NCBI RefSeq assembly: GCF_002295105.1
Contig: NZ_NSGH01000010.1
Span: 1 to 64,000 of the forward strand
DNA length: 64,000 bases
Direction of reading: 5' to 3'
Source of the DNA: Salimicrobium humidisoli
GTDB taxonomy: Bacteria; Bacillota; Bacilli; Bacillales; Halobacillaceae
Shown: piece by piece, positions 15,123 to 23,709 of the stretch
Layout of the letters: the number at the start of each line of letters is the position of its first letter
How positions within the stretch are numbered: the first letter of the stretch is position 1
Made by a program: the position numbers and the translations under genes
Notes under the pieces: generated by a model
What the model saw: the letters and a program-made list of their open reading frames with translations, nothing else
Database searches by the model: none
Told to the model about the DNA's origin: nothing

Positions 15123-17228
15123 TTAGTAGAAGTTCTGCATAATATAGGCCGACTGCTGGTTCATCTTCTGAATCGCTTTCTCCATCGCCCCGAACTCTCG
15201 CCAGTATCTGTCTTCGATCTGATTCAGTCTGTTTTCAAAATCGCTCATTTCTTCTTTCAGCCCTTTAAGGTCTTTGCCGATGGAATACTGGTTCAGCGAC
15301 TGGAACTGGTTGCCGGCTTTATCTGTAATCTTCTCCATCGTCTGCAGCGTGGAGTCGTAGACGCGCTGGACGATGCCTTTCCTTCCGTAGTCCTCACTCG
15401 GTGAGGTGAACAGCTTCTCCACCGACTGCGGATCTTCCTGGATGGCTTTTTTCAGTTCAGCTTCATTTATTTTAAGTTTGCCGCCCTCCAGGTAGTTGGA
15501 GGTGGTCGTAATGCCTATGCGCGAGAGCTGCTGGAACTCCGAGCTGATCTCGGGGTTGCGGACAGGTGTATAGAATCCCTGACGCATCTCGCTTAAGGCA
15601 CTCCGGATCGTCCGGTCGTTCCGAAGCAGGCCGCTCTGGGCTTTCTCATCCCACAGCTCTCCCTGTTTATCCGTCATCGCTTCCCGTTCCTCGTCACTCA
15701 GCGGCTTGTAGTCCCGGTAAAACTCTTCGTTCACTTTATTGTTCAGAAACTCGATCGTTTCATTGTATTTTTCGACGAATTTCTTGATGTTTTCAAATAC
15801 GGCTTCCGTATCGTTGGTGACGGACAGATTCACTCCGGTCGTACCGGGATTATTCGTCCCCAGGGCTCCGAATGTATCCTTCAGGTTGAACGTAACGCCG
15901 TTCATGGAAAAGTTGTTGGACGTCCGCTCCGTCTGGAGACCGTTCAGCTCCATTTTCGCATTATCCCCGCCTGTTTCTTTTACGCCACCAAATAATAACC
16001 CGTTGTTTATAAAAGCACCTGAGGTGAAAATTTCCTGATGATCGGCGTTCTGATCATAACCTGTACTTCCTGAACTCTGACCATTGAAATTTCCGGTCTC
16101 GGTACGGCTGACGCTCATCTGGCCCGTGAAGTCGTCAAAAAATATACGGACGCCGGTGTCGGCATCATTTACATCTTTCACGAAGTCGTTCACCGAATCG
16201 GAGGCCTGGATGAAAAACAGTTCTTCTTTCGGTCCGTCCGACGTATGGGCGCCGAGGGAAGAGGTGGTATAGTTCTCCTGATAAGTGAACGTCACTTCCG
16301 CTTTTTCTTCTATCGCTTCATTAAACGTGATTTTCCCGGTCCCGGCATCCAGTTTCCCGATGACGGCATCCTTCGCTTCGTTCCATATGTCCCCGTTCGC
16401 ATCGGTCGTATAAGTCGCCGTTCCGGAGGCCCCATCCACGGTAACCGTCAGGCTATCCGGGACAATAGCCTCTTTTTTCAAGCTAAAGGTGTCCGCATCG
16501 GCTCCTGCGACGGAACTTTCCACCGCCCGGTCGGCTACGTAGGACACTTCAAGCCGGGCTTTCGACTCAAGGGGCCTGGAGAAACTCAATTCTCCGGTGG
16601 AAGCGTCCACCATGACTGAATTCTCATCAAGCTCCGCTACCGTAGCTACGACGTCAAATCGTTTTCCGTCCACTTTCACCATCATCTCGGACAGAGGATT
16701 CTGAATCGCGGTCCCTTCTTTCAGAGGCACAGCCGGATTTGCCGTCGCTTCCCCGATTGAGGTCGCATACTTCTCGACGCTTCCCGCCTGCCAAGTCCAG
16801 CCGCCACCCGTGGCAAGGCTTCCGCTTTCCTCCAGTTCCGCAAATGACTTGGAGGCACTTATCTGATCTTTTGTATTGAATAGAGAGCCACTGTTCACTT
16901 TCGTCGCAGAAGTCGCGAGCTGCGATACGGACTGGAGCGAGTAGCCCGTCTCCGAAGCGGCGGAAGTGGCAGTGATACTTGCCAGACTCTCATGGGTGGA
17001 AGAAGTGGTACGGGCCCGGTACGCTCCCGATAATTTCATGTTCACCAGTTCTTCCCGGAAGCCGAGCAGTTTCGTGTTCACTTCCCGGTAGTCATCCCTT
17101 TTCCATTCGAGAGAGGTCTGTTCCTGTTCCATTTTCTTCAGCGGCATGCGCTCCGCCTTCATCAGATCGCTGATGATTTTATCGGTATCCATTCCGGAGG
17201 CGAGCCCTCCGATTCTCATATCACTCAT
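15123..17228 (-). CDS. fliD: Flagellar hook-associated protein 2 (filament cap) FliD
   Basis: The 701-residue cap protein has the conserved N terminus (RIGGLASGMDTDKIISDLMKAE) and C-terminal coiled coil (about 600-701) of FliD, with FliD_N about 5-105 and FliD_C about 430-690. It is about 200 residues longer than B. subtilis FliD. The extra length sits in the middle, about 180-330, where two related beta-rich units occur (VDASTGELSFSRPLESKA and LDAGTGKITFNEAIEEKA). Such inserts form exposed cap domains. The second of two ATGs is used because AGGTG then has usable spacing. A SigD-type promoter lies upstream. No flaG gene lies between hag and fliD, unlike B. subtilis. Confidence 0.93.
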   Translation of the reverse strand: MSDMRIGGLASGMDTDKIISDLMKAERMPLKKMEQEQTSLEWKRDDYREVNTKLLGFREELVNMKLSGAYRARTTSSTHESLASITATSAASETGYSLQSVSQLATSATKVNSGSLFNTKDQISASKSFAELEESGSLATGGGWTWQAGSVEKYATSIGEATANPAVPLKEGTAIQNPLSEMMVKVDGKRFDVVATVAELDENSVMVDASTGELSFSRPLESKARLEVSYVADRAVESSVAGADADTFSLKKEAIVPDSLTVTVDGASGTATYTTDANGDIWNEAKDAVIGKLDAGTGKITFNEAIEEKAEVTFTYQENYTTSSLGAHTSDGPKEELFFIQASDSVNDFVKDVNDADTGVRIFFDDFTGQMSVSRTETGNFNGQSSGSTGYDQNADHQEIFTSGAFINNGLLFGGVKETGGDNAKMELNGLQTERTSNNFSMNGVTFNLKDTFGALGTNNPGTTGVNLSVTNDTEAVFENIKKFVEKYNETIEFLNNKVNEEFYRDYKPLSDEEREAMTDKQGELWDEKAQSGLLRNDRTIRSALSEMRQGFYTPVRNPEISSEFQQLSRIGITTTSNYLEGGKLKINEAELKKAIQEDPQSVEKLFTSPSEDYGRKGIVQRVYDSTLQTMEKITDKAGNQFQSLNQYSIGKDLKGLKEEMSDFENRLNQIEDRYWREFGAMEKAIQKMNQQSAYIMQNFY

Positions 17229-17278
17229 CATTTCACCTGCTTAGTTTTTAGGATTGGCGGTGTATTTCGTTATAGTAT

Positions 17279-17304
17279 GTATCGGCTTGAAATGGAAGAA
17301 GTTA
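17279..17304 (-). promoter_or_regulatory. SigD-type promoter of fliD-fliS-fliT
   Basis: On the minus strand TAAC (17301-17304), 14 bp, GCCGATAC (17279-17286) fits the SigD consensus TAAA-N14-16-GCCGATAT with one mismatch in each element. It lies about 50 bp upstream of fliD. Confidence 0.72.
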
Positions 17305-17330
17305 AGAGGAGAAAAGAGGAGTCTGGACAT

Positions 17331-17360
17331 AAAAAAAGAGACTCCGAAGTGGAGTCTCTG
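17331..17360 (-). terminator. Terminator after hag
   Basis: AGAGACTCC/GGAGTCTCT with a five-base loop is followed by seven T on the minus strand, 16 bp past the hag stop. Confidence 0.9.
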
Positions 17361-17375
17361 ATAAATGATTCAATA

Positions 17376-18566
17376 TTAACGAAGAAGCTGTAGAACTCCC
17401 TGTGGCTGCTGGTTCGCTTTTGCAAGCATAGCCTGAGAAGCCTGGGAAAGAATACTTTGCTTCGTCTGGTTCATCATTTCCTTCGCCATGTCTACGTCAC
17501 GGATACGGGATTCCGCCGCAGTCAGGTTTTCAGAAGATGTGCTTAAGTTGTTTATAGTATGTTCCAGACGGTTTTGATTTGCTCCCAATTTAGAACGCTC
17601 AGCCGAGACGTTATCAATCGCACTTTGAATTGCAGTAACGGCATTACCTGCATTCGCTGCTGTAGAGACATCTAGCGCTGCTTCATTTGTAGTATTGTTT
17701 GTTCCATCAGTTACTGTGTTTGCTGAAGTAAATCCAGCATCTGAAGCTGCCCCAGTTATGCCAAGAGCAGAAGCTCTCATATCAGAAAATTCCAGTGTCA
17801 TAGTTTGGTTTTCATTGGCACCAATTTGAGATGAGAATGAAGAAGCCCTTGGGGTTGCTGCTTCTAAAGACTGAGTCCAAGAATCCCCTGTAGCTACACC
17901 AGTAGCAGTTGACGTATCAAGCGTCATTCCTTTATAAGAAAAATCGCTTCCACTTAATGTAACATCTGAAGAACCTCCATCAATCGACCACCCGCTAGCA
18001 GTTTTCTGTATTGTTAAAGTTTCATCTGCCGAACCTGTAAAAGTACCAGATATATCAACTTCTGCACCTGCAGTATTACCCGAGTCACCCGTCATGGCTG
18101 TTGGTGAGGCAATTGTAGTAGCAGAAGCCCCCTCTGAAACATCTCCAGCACTAGCATTCAATAATTTTTGATTGTTAAACTCTGTAGTATTACCAATACG
18201 GTTCACTTCTGAAGTTAGCTGGTTGATTTCTTTCTGAATTTCTCCACGATCAGTCGAAGTGTTTGTATCGTTACCAGCCTGTACGGCAAGTTCACGCATA
18301 CGTTGAAGAATATCGTGAGTTTCATTCAGTGCGCCTTCCGCCGTCTGAATCATAGAGATTGAATCCTGAGCATTTTTCCCAGCCTGGTCAAGACCACGAA
18401 TCTGACCACGCATTTTCTCGGAAATTGCAAGACCAGCCGCATCGTCTCCGGCTTTGTTAATACGAAGACCAGATGAAAGCTTCTCCATGGAATTGCTTTG
18501 TGCATTGTTGGCACTGTTCAACTGACGGTGAGTGTTTAGAGCTGCAATGTTGTGATTAATACGCAT
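17376..18566 (-). CDS. hag: Flagellin (Hag)
   Basis: The 396-residue filament protein has the conserved D0/D1 ends: MRINHNIAALNTHRQLN with SSGLRINKAGDDAAGLAISE, and the C-terminal ANQQPQGVLQLLR. The middle (about 140-310) is variable, rich in Thr, Ser, Gly and Ala, and visibly more AT-rich than neighbouring genes, as expected for an exposed D2/D3 domain under diversifying selection. It is exported by the type-III apparatus and polymerises outside the cell. The start follows GGGAGGATACTAATT. Transcription is from a SigD promoter and translation is probably repressed by CsrA through the leader hairpin. Confidence 0.98.
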   Translation of the reverse strand: MRINHNIAALNTHRQLNSANNAQSNSMEKLSSGLRINKAGDDAAGLAISEKMRGQIRGLDQAGKNAQDSISMIQTAEGALNETHDILQRMRELAVQAGNDTNTSTDRGEIQKEINQLTSEVNRIGNTTEFNNQKLLNASAGDVSEGASATTIASPTAMTGDSGNTAGAEVDISGTFTGSADETLTIQKTASGWSIDGGSSDVTLSGSDFSYKGMTLDTSTATGVATGDSWTQSLEAATPRASSFSSQIGANENQTMTLEFSDMRASALGITGAASDAGFTSANTVTDGTNNTTNEAALDVSTAANAGNAVTAIQSAIDNVSAERSKLGANQNRLEHTINNLSTSSENLTAAESRIRDVDMAKEMMNQTKQSILSQASQAMLAKANQQPQGVLQLLR

Positions 18567-18572
18567 AATTAG

Positions 18573-18610
18573 TATCCTCCCTGATTTTAGATTCCACGTC
18601 CTTGTGGAAT
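18573..18610 (-). promoter_or_regulatory. CsrA-binding hairpin and RBS-overlapping site in hag leader
   Basis: The minus strand holds ATTCCAC-AAGGAC-GTGGAAT (18591-18610), a perfect 7-bp stem that presents GGA in the loop. A second GGA lies in the ribosome-binding site CAGGGAGGATA (18573-18583). A loop GGA paired with one on the SD is the arrangement by which CsrA represses hag translation in B. subtilis, relieved by FliW. Confidence 0.82.
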
Positions 18611-18634
18611 AGTTAAGATGTGTGTTGCCAAAGG

Positions 18635-18690
18635 AAAAGCCGGCCGACTTAAGTGTTTGGCTTTACACTTATTATATCGGCCGGCTTTTT
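18635..18690 (-). terminator. Long hairpin terminator after csrA that contains the hag promoter
   Basis: Arms GCCGGCCGA and TCGGCCGGC, extended by A and T, enclose an inner AAGTGT/ACACTT stem. T-rich sequence follows on the minus strand. The upstream arm carries the -10 of the hag promoter, so terminator and promoter are interleaved. Confidence 0.7.
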
Positions 18691-18700
18691 CGATTGTTTA
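18674..18700 (-). promoter_or_regulatory. SigD promoter of hag
   Basis: On the minus strand a perfect TAAA (18697-18700), 15-bp spacer and perfect GCCGATAT (18674-18681) are present. The -35 overlaps the csrA stop codon. Transcription would start near 18667 and give a leader of about 100 nt that contains the CsrA hairpin. Confidence 0.92.
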
Positions 18701-18925
18701 CTCTTTTTGACTTCTTTTTAACAGATTCATCAAATCATCGGAAGCCACTGCTGCGGCTCTGTTCTCTTCCTGGATGGCTATGTAGATCTCTTTGCGGTGA
18801 ATGTCCAGATGGGACGGGGCATCGATGCCGATGCGTACCTGGTTCCCTTCGACGGAGACCACTTTGATTTCGATGTCATCCCCGATCGTGATCGACTCGT
18901 TTTCTTTCCGGTTAAGGATTAACAT
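18698..18925 (-). CDS. csrA: Carbon storage regulator / flagellin translational repressor CsrA
   Basis: The 75-residue RNA-binding protein begins [20 protein letters not shown], the CsrA signature, and keeps the conserved [19 protein letters not shown] with the RNA-contacting arginine of the second strand. It binds GGA motifs in mRNA leaders as a dimer. I chose ATG 18925 because GGGG then has six-base spacing; an ATG six bases upstream is too close to it. Its 5' end overlaps fliW by 14 bp, which is typical of the fliW-csrA pair that tunes flagellin synthesis. Confidence 0.96.
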   Translation of the reverse strand: MLILNRKENESITIGDDIEIKVVSVEGNQVRIGIDAPSHLDIHRKEIYIAIQEENRAAAVASDDLMNLLKRSQKE

Positions 18926-19364
18926 GCTCATCCCCCGCTTTCTGATCGGCGATCCCGTGTTTCGTATGATACCGGCTGCTGTTTAAAATCAGCTGCTTCG
19001 CCTGATTCGTCCGCTTGTTGATGACGACGGGAGCCTGCAGATTGATGGTCGACTCGCGGAACGGGTCCTTCACCGTAAGGACACAGTACAGCTCCACGTC
19101 TTCCGGGGTCTCCAGCTGCAGTTCCACTTTCGAATTTTCATCTATATCGAACTCATAGTCCTTGAAAAATAAATACGGGTTCGCTGTGACGAATGCCGTC
19201 TCTTTCTCCCCGACCGCCTGCAGCACCGAGTACATCGGCGCGTCCGGCAGCGGTAACAGCACGAATTCATTGATGTGCCTGAATCCCGGCAGCCCCTGAG
19301 GGAAGCGTACAATCTCTTTCTCCTCCACTGCCACTTCTCCGAAATATTTCGTTGCCACTTTCAT
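18912..19364 (-). CDS. fliW: Flagellar assembly factor FliW
   Basis: The 150-residue protein has the FliW pattern: [19 protein letters not shown] near the N terminus and the conserved [13 protein letters not shown] core. FliW binds flagellin or, when flagellin has been exported, CsrA, and thereby releases hag mRNA for translation. ATG 19364 follows GGGAGGG and is preferred over one at 19397. It overlaps csrA. Homeostasis of flagellin is therefore encoded within this cluster. Confidence 0.96.
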   Translation of the reverse strand: MKVATKYFGEVAVEEKEIVRFPQGLPGFRHINEFVLLPLPDAPMYSVLQAVGEKETAFVTANPYLFFKDYEFDIDENSKVELQLETPEDVELYCVLTVKDPFRESTINLQAPVVINKRTNQAKQLILNSSRYHTKHGIADQKAGDEHVNP

Positions 19365-19384
19365 AAAACCCTCCCCTTTGTCCC

Positions 19385-19936
19385 TCATATTTTCCAATCA
19401 ATTGTAACACGCGGGTACTGATCCATAGAAATGTCCACACGCCCGGGCTTGTAGCTGAATTCAGGAGGTTTCGCCTTCGTTGTTATGACCGGGTCGTTCC
19501 GCTTCACGTCAATCTCCGCGGGACGCGCTTCATAACTGACTTTCACCAGGTCATGCACCGGCTTGCGTGCCGGGTTATAAGCGATTTCCCATACGGCTTT
19601 CTGTTTCGCATGAGCGGCTATCGGGTTCCCCTGATTCTCTATCCTCATCAACTCGTCCCCTTCCCGGGCGACGCGCTCGAGTCCCTTCATCCAGTCCTGC
19701 TGACCGAAGTCTGCAACCAGGTCAGTCCGCTCCGCCGACGAATAGAACTGCAGGTTGTGCCAGGCGGTTGTCTGATCAATCGAAAGTTTTCCCGGCCGCT
19801 GCCTGATAGTCACGTCTGCCGGCGGCTGTTCAATAAGCTGCTCGGCTTTCGGCTGACGTATGGTAAGTTCCGCGTTATGCGTCCGTACCTCGAGTCTCGC
19901 CTGCTGCGTGTTTATCTCCATTCTAGGCATCATCAT
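19385..19936 (-). CDS. YviE-like protein, DUF6470
   Basis: This 183-residue protein lies between flgL and fliW, the place of B. subtilis yviE. Repeating short beta-like segments (LEVRTHNAELTIRQPKAE, then ADVTIRQRPGKLSIDQTT) fill the first 60 residues and a WDI-type beta tail ends the protein (YPRVTIDWKI). The biochemical role is unknown; conservation of position suggests a part in flagellar assembly. Three ATG codons in a row follow GGGGAACGGGT; the first is used. Confidence 0.85.
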   Translation of the reverse strand: MMMPRMEINTQQARLEVRTHNAELTIRQPKAEQLIEQPPADVTIRQRPGKLSIDQTTAWHNLQFYSSAERTDLVADFGQQDWMKGLERVAREGDELMRIENQGNPIAAHAKQKAVWEIAYNPARKPVHDLVKVSYEARPAEIDVKRNDPVITTKAKPPEFSYKPGRVDISMDQYPRVTIDWKI

Positions 19937-19992
19937 ACCCGTTCCCCTCTCTCCTGTTATAAAAAAGAGCGCCTGGTCTCCTCAGGTGCTCC

Positions 19993-20928
19993 TTAACGCA
20001 GAAAGTCCATAAGCGTCGGCTGAATGATCCTTGCTCCCGCCCCCATGGCGGCTCTCAGTATAATTTCCTCTGTTTTCAGATTCGTAATCACTTTTTCCAT
20101 GTCGGCATCTTCATTATTGGAGAGAACCCGGGTGGCGATGATTTCCTGAGTGCCGAGCCGGTCTTCGACGAGATCTCTCCGGTTCATCCGGGCGCCAAGA
20201 TCGGCCCGCTCGTCGATGATGGTATTCACGTGTTCGTCGATGCTTCCAAGATAACTGCTTAACTCCTCTTCATGCGTCCCCGGCTTCCTTAAGTCAGCCG
20301 CGAGCTGTTGTAACGTATCGAACAGCTGACGTCCGTCCGCATCCGTATTCCCGCTTCCGAACACCTTCGTGCCGTCGACGTTCGCCTGCAGATGAATGCC
20401 TTTTGATACTTCAATTGAAACGGGCGTACTGTTTACCGGCAGACGTACTTCGCCGGTCTCCCCGGTCACGGGGTCCGTCACCTGCCGCGCGTTCATCGGG
20501 GCTGTGAGCGTATCGGTGCCGTTGAAAAGGTATTTGCCGTTCGCCTGCGTATTCCCGATATCCTTAAGATGGCCGGCCAGCTGTTCGATTTCCTTGGCGA
20601 TACTCTCCCGGCTCTGCTCGCCGTTCGTATCGTTGCTGGCCTGCACCGTCAGCTCGCGCACGCGCTGCATAGCTTTCGTCGCTTTATCGAGGGCCGCATC
20701 CGAACTGTCCATCCAGTTGTACACCTCGCCGATGTTGCGCTGGAACTGTCCGATTTTCGTGAGCTCGGAACGATAGTTGATTCCCTGCATGGCCACTACC
20801 GGGTCATCGGACGGGCGGCTGATTTTTTTGCCGGTGGAAAACTGATCCTGGTATTTGCCCATACTTTCGTAACTTTTACTCATATTGCGCAGCATGTTAT
20901 TCGAAAGCATTCCCTGCGTAATTCTCAT
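19993..20928 (-). CDS. flgL: Flagellar hook-associated protein 3 FlgL
   Basis: The 311-residue hook-filament junction protein has a flagellin-like N terminus (MRITQGMLSNNMLRNMSKSY), the conserved SGKKISRPSDDP-type segment and a C-terminal coil. It is exported and links FlgK to the filament. It follows flgK by 10 bp, and GGTAGGGATGAGAG precedes the ATG. Codon use resembles its neighbours. Length is near the B. subtilis protein (298). Confidence 0.95.
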   Translation of the reverse strand: MRITQGMLSNNMLRNMSKSYESMGKYQDQFSTGKKISRPSDDPVVAMQGINYRSELTKIGQFQRNIGEVYNWMDSSDAALDKATKAMQRVRELTVQASNDTNGEQSRESIAKEIEQLAGHLKDIGNTQANGKYLFNGTDTLTAPMNARQVTDPVTGETGEVRLPVNSTPVSIEVSKGIHLQANVDGTKVFGSGNTDADGRQLFDTLQQLAADLRKPGTHEEELSSYLGSIDEHVNTIIDERADLGARMNRRDLVEDRLGTQEIIATRVLSNNEDADMEKVITNLKTEEIILRAAMGAGARIIQPTLMDFLR

Positions 20929-20937
20929 CTCTCATCC

Positions 20938-22854
20938 CTACCTTCCGACGACGCCCATCTGGTTGATGACGCGGTCCAGCATTTCATCAATAGCGGTTAT
21001 ATTCCTCGAGGAAGCATTGTAAGCGTGCTGAAACTTGATCATATTCGTCATCTCTTCATCGAGGGAGACCTGACTCACCGAGAAGCGCCGGTTCTGGACG
21101 GAATCCCGGAGCGTCTGTATATTGTCGCTCATCCGCTTCGCTTCCTGCGTCTCCACAGCCATCCCGCCGATCATCCCTTCATAAAAAGTGCTGACGGTCG
21201 CCCCTTCGCCGAGGAGTCCGTCCACTTTGTCACGCAGGGCAGCGAGGTCCCGGGCGTTGTCTCCGTCTCCGACGCTCATCGAATTGGCCGCCGCGATCAT
21301 TCCGGCATTCTTCTCGATTGCTTCGGTTATATCGATTGCAGAAGCGAGTCCTCTGTGCACGCCGCCTGCATCCGGGTAGGAGTTTCCGTAGGAGAAGAAA
21401 TCCGTCGTCGCTGACGGTCCTCCTTCGAGTCCGGCACTCTCCGCGTCGTTATGTTCGTCGTTGAACTGCGTCGCAAACGAGGTGGCCAGCTTATCGAGAT
21501 CATCAAGCATGGAAGCGTAACTTCCTTCCTGCCCGTTACTTCCTTCTGCTGTCCCTTGTAATCCGGTGCCTTCCGCTCCGGTACCCGCAACGGTTAGCGT
21601 CGCACTGCGTCCGGCCGCTTCCGAGCGGACGAGGAGCCGCTGCTCCCCGTCCTGGGTAAGTACTTCCGCTTCGACGCCTTTTTCTTTGCTGATCCGAGCC
21701 GCTATTCCTTCCATCGTTTCTTTCCCGGAAGAAGCGATTTCCACTGTCTCTCCCTGTTCGACTTCTCCGTCTTCGTTCACAAAGGAGCCGGTAAAGGAAA
21801 GCGTTCCTTCGGGGAACATGGCCTCGCCTGATCCCTGATTAACAGGGAAAGCATCCGATACTATCACCGCGCTGCTCTGAGGCGTCGCCGTTACCGTGCC
21901 GGCAAGATCGGCGAGACCTTTCAGTTTGCCGGGAGAAGGTAATGTATGGAAATCAAGTGACGCGGTCTCCCCGCCCGGCTGCAACACGTGAAGAGAGTCG
22001 AAAGCGACGCGGCCGTCCGTTTCCCGGTAGTCCACGGAAAGCGAGCTCGCCGGATCTCCCCCTGCATCCACGAGCGCCGGCGCTCCTTCGACAGGACGCC
22101 CGAGCGCATCGGCAAGACGCACCGTCGCCAGGCCGTCCGCTATGTCTTTGGAAGAAGCGGCACTCTTTTCATACGACACGTCTACGCTGACGATCTCGGA
22201 CAGGTCGTCGATGAGACGGTCGCGCTGATCGTACAGGTCGTTAGGAAGCTGTCCGTGCGGCTCCACGTTGCCGATCTGCCGGTTGAGCTGATCGATCTGC
22301 TGGAGGATGGAGTTGGCATTCTTCACTGTAATGTCCGCTTCCCGTTTCGCATCCCGCTGCAGCGTCTGTATCGAATTCGACAGGTAGTTGAACGTCTCGG
22401 CCACGGCTTTGCCGCGCTCTTTCACGACAGCACGGGCACCGGCGTCCTCCGGGTTCACCGCAAGATCCTGCAGCGACTGCCAGAACCGGTCCATCGTTTT
22501 TGCGAGACCCTGGTCCGTCGGTTCGTTCATAATGTCTTCCATTTTGCCGAGCCCGTTTTCAAGAGCATCGTAATACCCGAGCTTCTTCGCCTCGGACCTG
22601 AACTGCTCATCGAGAAAAGCTTCGCGCACGCGCTGGACGCTCCCGGCCTGTACGCCGCTTCCCATCTGACCGGCAATCTCCAGCCGGTTCCTCGAGCCTG
22701 AAGGGAAAGCGCCCGTCTGTTCCATATTGACGCGCTGCCGACTGTAGCCGTCGGTGTTGGCGTTCGATATATTGTGACCGGTCGTATAAAGCGCGGATTG
22801 CTGGGTGAACAGTCCGCGCTTGGCTACTTCCAGTCCATGAAAGGTGGACATCAT
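20938..22854 (-). CDS. flgK: Flagellar hook-associated protein 1 FlgK
   Basis: The 638-residue protein shows the FlgK/rod-hook start (FHGLEVAKRGLFTQQSALYT, then NISNANTDGYSRQ) and the C-terminal KFQHAYNASSRNITAIDEM coil. It caps the hook and receives FlgL. It is about 130 residues longer than B. subtilis FlgK; the extra part lies in the variable middle (about 280-480), rich in Glu, Gly and Ser. The gene follows flgN and is followed at once by flgL. Confidence 0.95.
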   Translation of the reverse strand: MMSTFHGLEVAKRGLFTQQSALYTTGHNISNANTDGYSRQRVNMEQTGAFPSGSRNRLEIAGQMGSGVQAGSVQRVREAFLDEQFRSEAKKLGYYDALENGLGKMEDIMNEPTDQGLAKTMDRFWQSLQDLAVNPEDAGARAVVKERGKAVAETFNYLSNSIQTLQRDAKREADITVKNANSILQQIDQLNRQIGNVEPHGQLPNDLYDQRDRLIDDLSEIVSVDVSYEKSAASSKDIADGLATVRLADALGRPVEGAPALVDAGGDPASSLSVDYRETDGRVAFDSLHVLQPGGETASLDFHTLPSPGKLKGLADLAGTVTATPQSSAVIVSDAFPVNQGSGEAMFPEGTLSFTGSFVNEDGEVEQGETVEIASSGKETMEGIAARISKEKGVEAEVLTQDGEQRLLVRSEAAGRSATLTVAGTGAEGTGLQGTAEGSNGQEGSYASMLDDLDKLATSFATQFNDEHNDAESAGLEGGPSATTDFFSYGNSYPDAGGVHRGLASAIDITEAIEKNAGMIAAANSMSVGDGDNARDLAALRDKVDGLLGEGATVSTFYEGMIGGMAVETQEAKRMSDNIQTLRDSVQNRRFSVSQVSLDEEMTNMIKFQHAYNASSRNITAIDEMLDRVINQMGVVGR

Positions 22855-22872
22855 AAGTTATTCCTCTTTTCC

Positions 22873-23352
22873 TTACGCCTTCGAATCGAAGATGGACCTG
22901 TTCGAGTGCGCCGGTTTCTCTTCGCCGCCGTAATTCAGATTCGCGAGTTCGGGCTTAAGAAGGTCGAGTGAGAGATTGATGAACTGCAGCGACTGCTGCG
23001 TCAGCTCCGCGTTCAGCCGTTCCTGATGTTTAAGGTCGGCCAGCACGAGAATCATCGCCTCATACTCTTCATTCAGCTGCTCGTATTCCTTCCCTTCCAG
23101 GTGCGTCAGCATATCGCTGATCGTCTGCTGATCTTCCGTTCCCTGCTTGGCGTACCAGTCGTTCACGTGTTCCTGCCGTCCTTTTTCCACTTTCTGAACC
23201 GCCTGGATATGCTTCTTCTCCTCAAGGTCCAGCTGCCGGAGCTTTGACGTATCGTTCGCCTTCAGCGCCTCCGTCTTTTGCTTCGAGACGTAGAGCAGAC
23301 TTCTGTGCAGCTTCACGAGACGCTTCATGTCGGATATTATCGGTTCAATCAT
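22873..23352 (-). CDS. flgN: Flagellar export chaperone FlgN-like (YvyG)
   Basis: The 159-residue, mostly helical, charged protein sits between flgM and flgK, where B. subtilis has yvyG/flgN. FlgN proteins escort FlgK and FlgL to the export gate. A Glu-Lys helix spans about 20-120 and the C terminus has a polar tail. GGAG precedes the ATG. Family identity rests on position and helical pattern, since FlgN sequences diverge strongly. Confidence 0.85.
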   Translation of the reverse strand: MIEPIISDMKRLVKLHRSLLYVSKQKTEALKANDTSKLRQLDLEEKKHIQAVQKVEKGRQEHVNDWYAKQGTEDQQTISDMLTHLEGKEYEQLNEEYEAMILVLADLKHQERLNAELTQQSLQFINLSLDLLKPELANLNYGGEEKPAHSNRSIFDSKA

Positions 23353-23366
23353 AACGTACGGCTCCT

Positions 23367-23630
23367 TTATTCTCCTTCAGAGAAGAAATTGGTCATTTTT
23401 CTGGCAATGACAGAAGGGTCCGCTTTGTACGTACCGTTCTCCACCTGCAGCTTCAGTTCCTCCAGACGTTCCTTACGGGCTTCCGGAAGTTTTCCCGCCT
23501 CCTGCATCGATTTGGCGGCATCGGAGATTTCCAGTCTGTCCTGATTCGGCTGCGCCTGCACCTGTTTCTGCTGTTGCGCCTGTTTCTGATACGGATTCCA
23601 ATTCGTCTGATTCGTTCCGTTGATTCTCAT
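23367..23630 (-). CDS. flgM: Anti-sigma-D factor FlgM
   Basis: The 87-residue protein begins MRINGTNQTNWNPYQK, has a Gln-rich stretch (about 17-30), and ends with the helical sigma-binding part DRLEISDAAKSMQEAG...RLEELKLQVENGTYK typical of FlgM. It holds SigD inactive until the hook is complete, when it is secreted. ATG 23630 is chosen because GGTGAG precedes it; the longer open frame to 23819 would cross the SigD promoter. It starts the flgM-flgN-flgK-flgL unit. Confidence 0.93.
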   Translation of the reverse strand: MRINGTNQTNWNPYQKQAQQQKQVQAQPNQDRLEISDAAKSMQEAGKLPEARKERLEELKLQVENGTYKADPSVIARKMTNFFSEGE

Positions 23631-23675
23631 CCGACTCACCTCTTTTCTGTTCATTCCGTGTCCTTCTTCTTTATT

Positions 23676-23700
23676 ATATCGGCAAAACCTTGAGAAAGTT
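23676..23700 (-). promoter_or_regulatory. SigD-type promoter of flgM
   Basis: A perfect GCCGATAT (23676-23683) lies on the minus strand with TAAC as -35 (23698-23701, 14-bp spacer) and is followed by AATAAAG. It gives flgM a SigD-dependent autoregulatory promoter, as in B. subtilis. Confidence 0.78.
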
Positions 23701-23709
23701 AAGCGGCAA

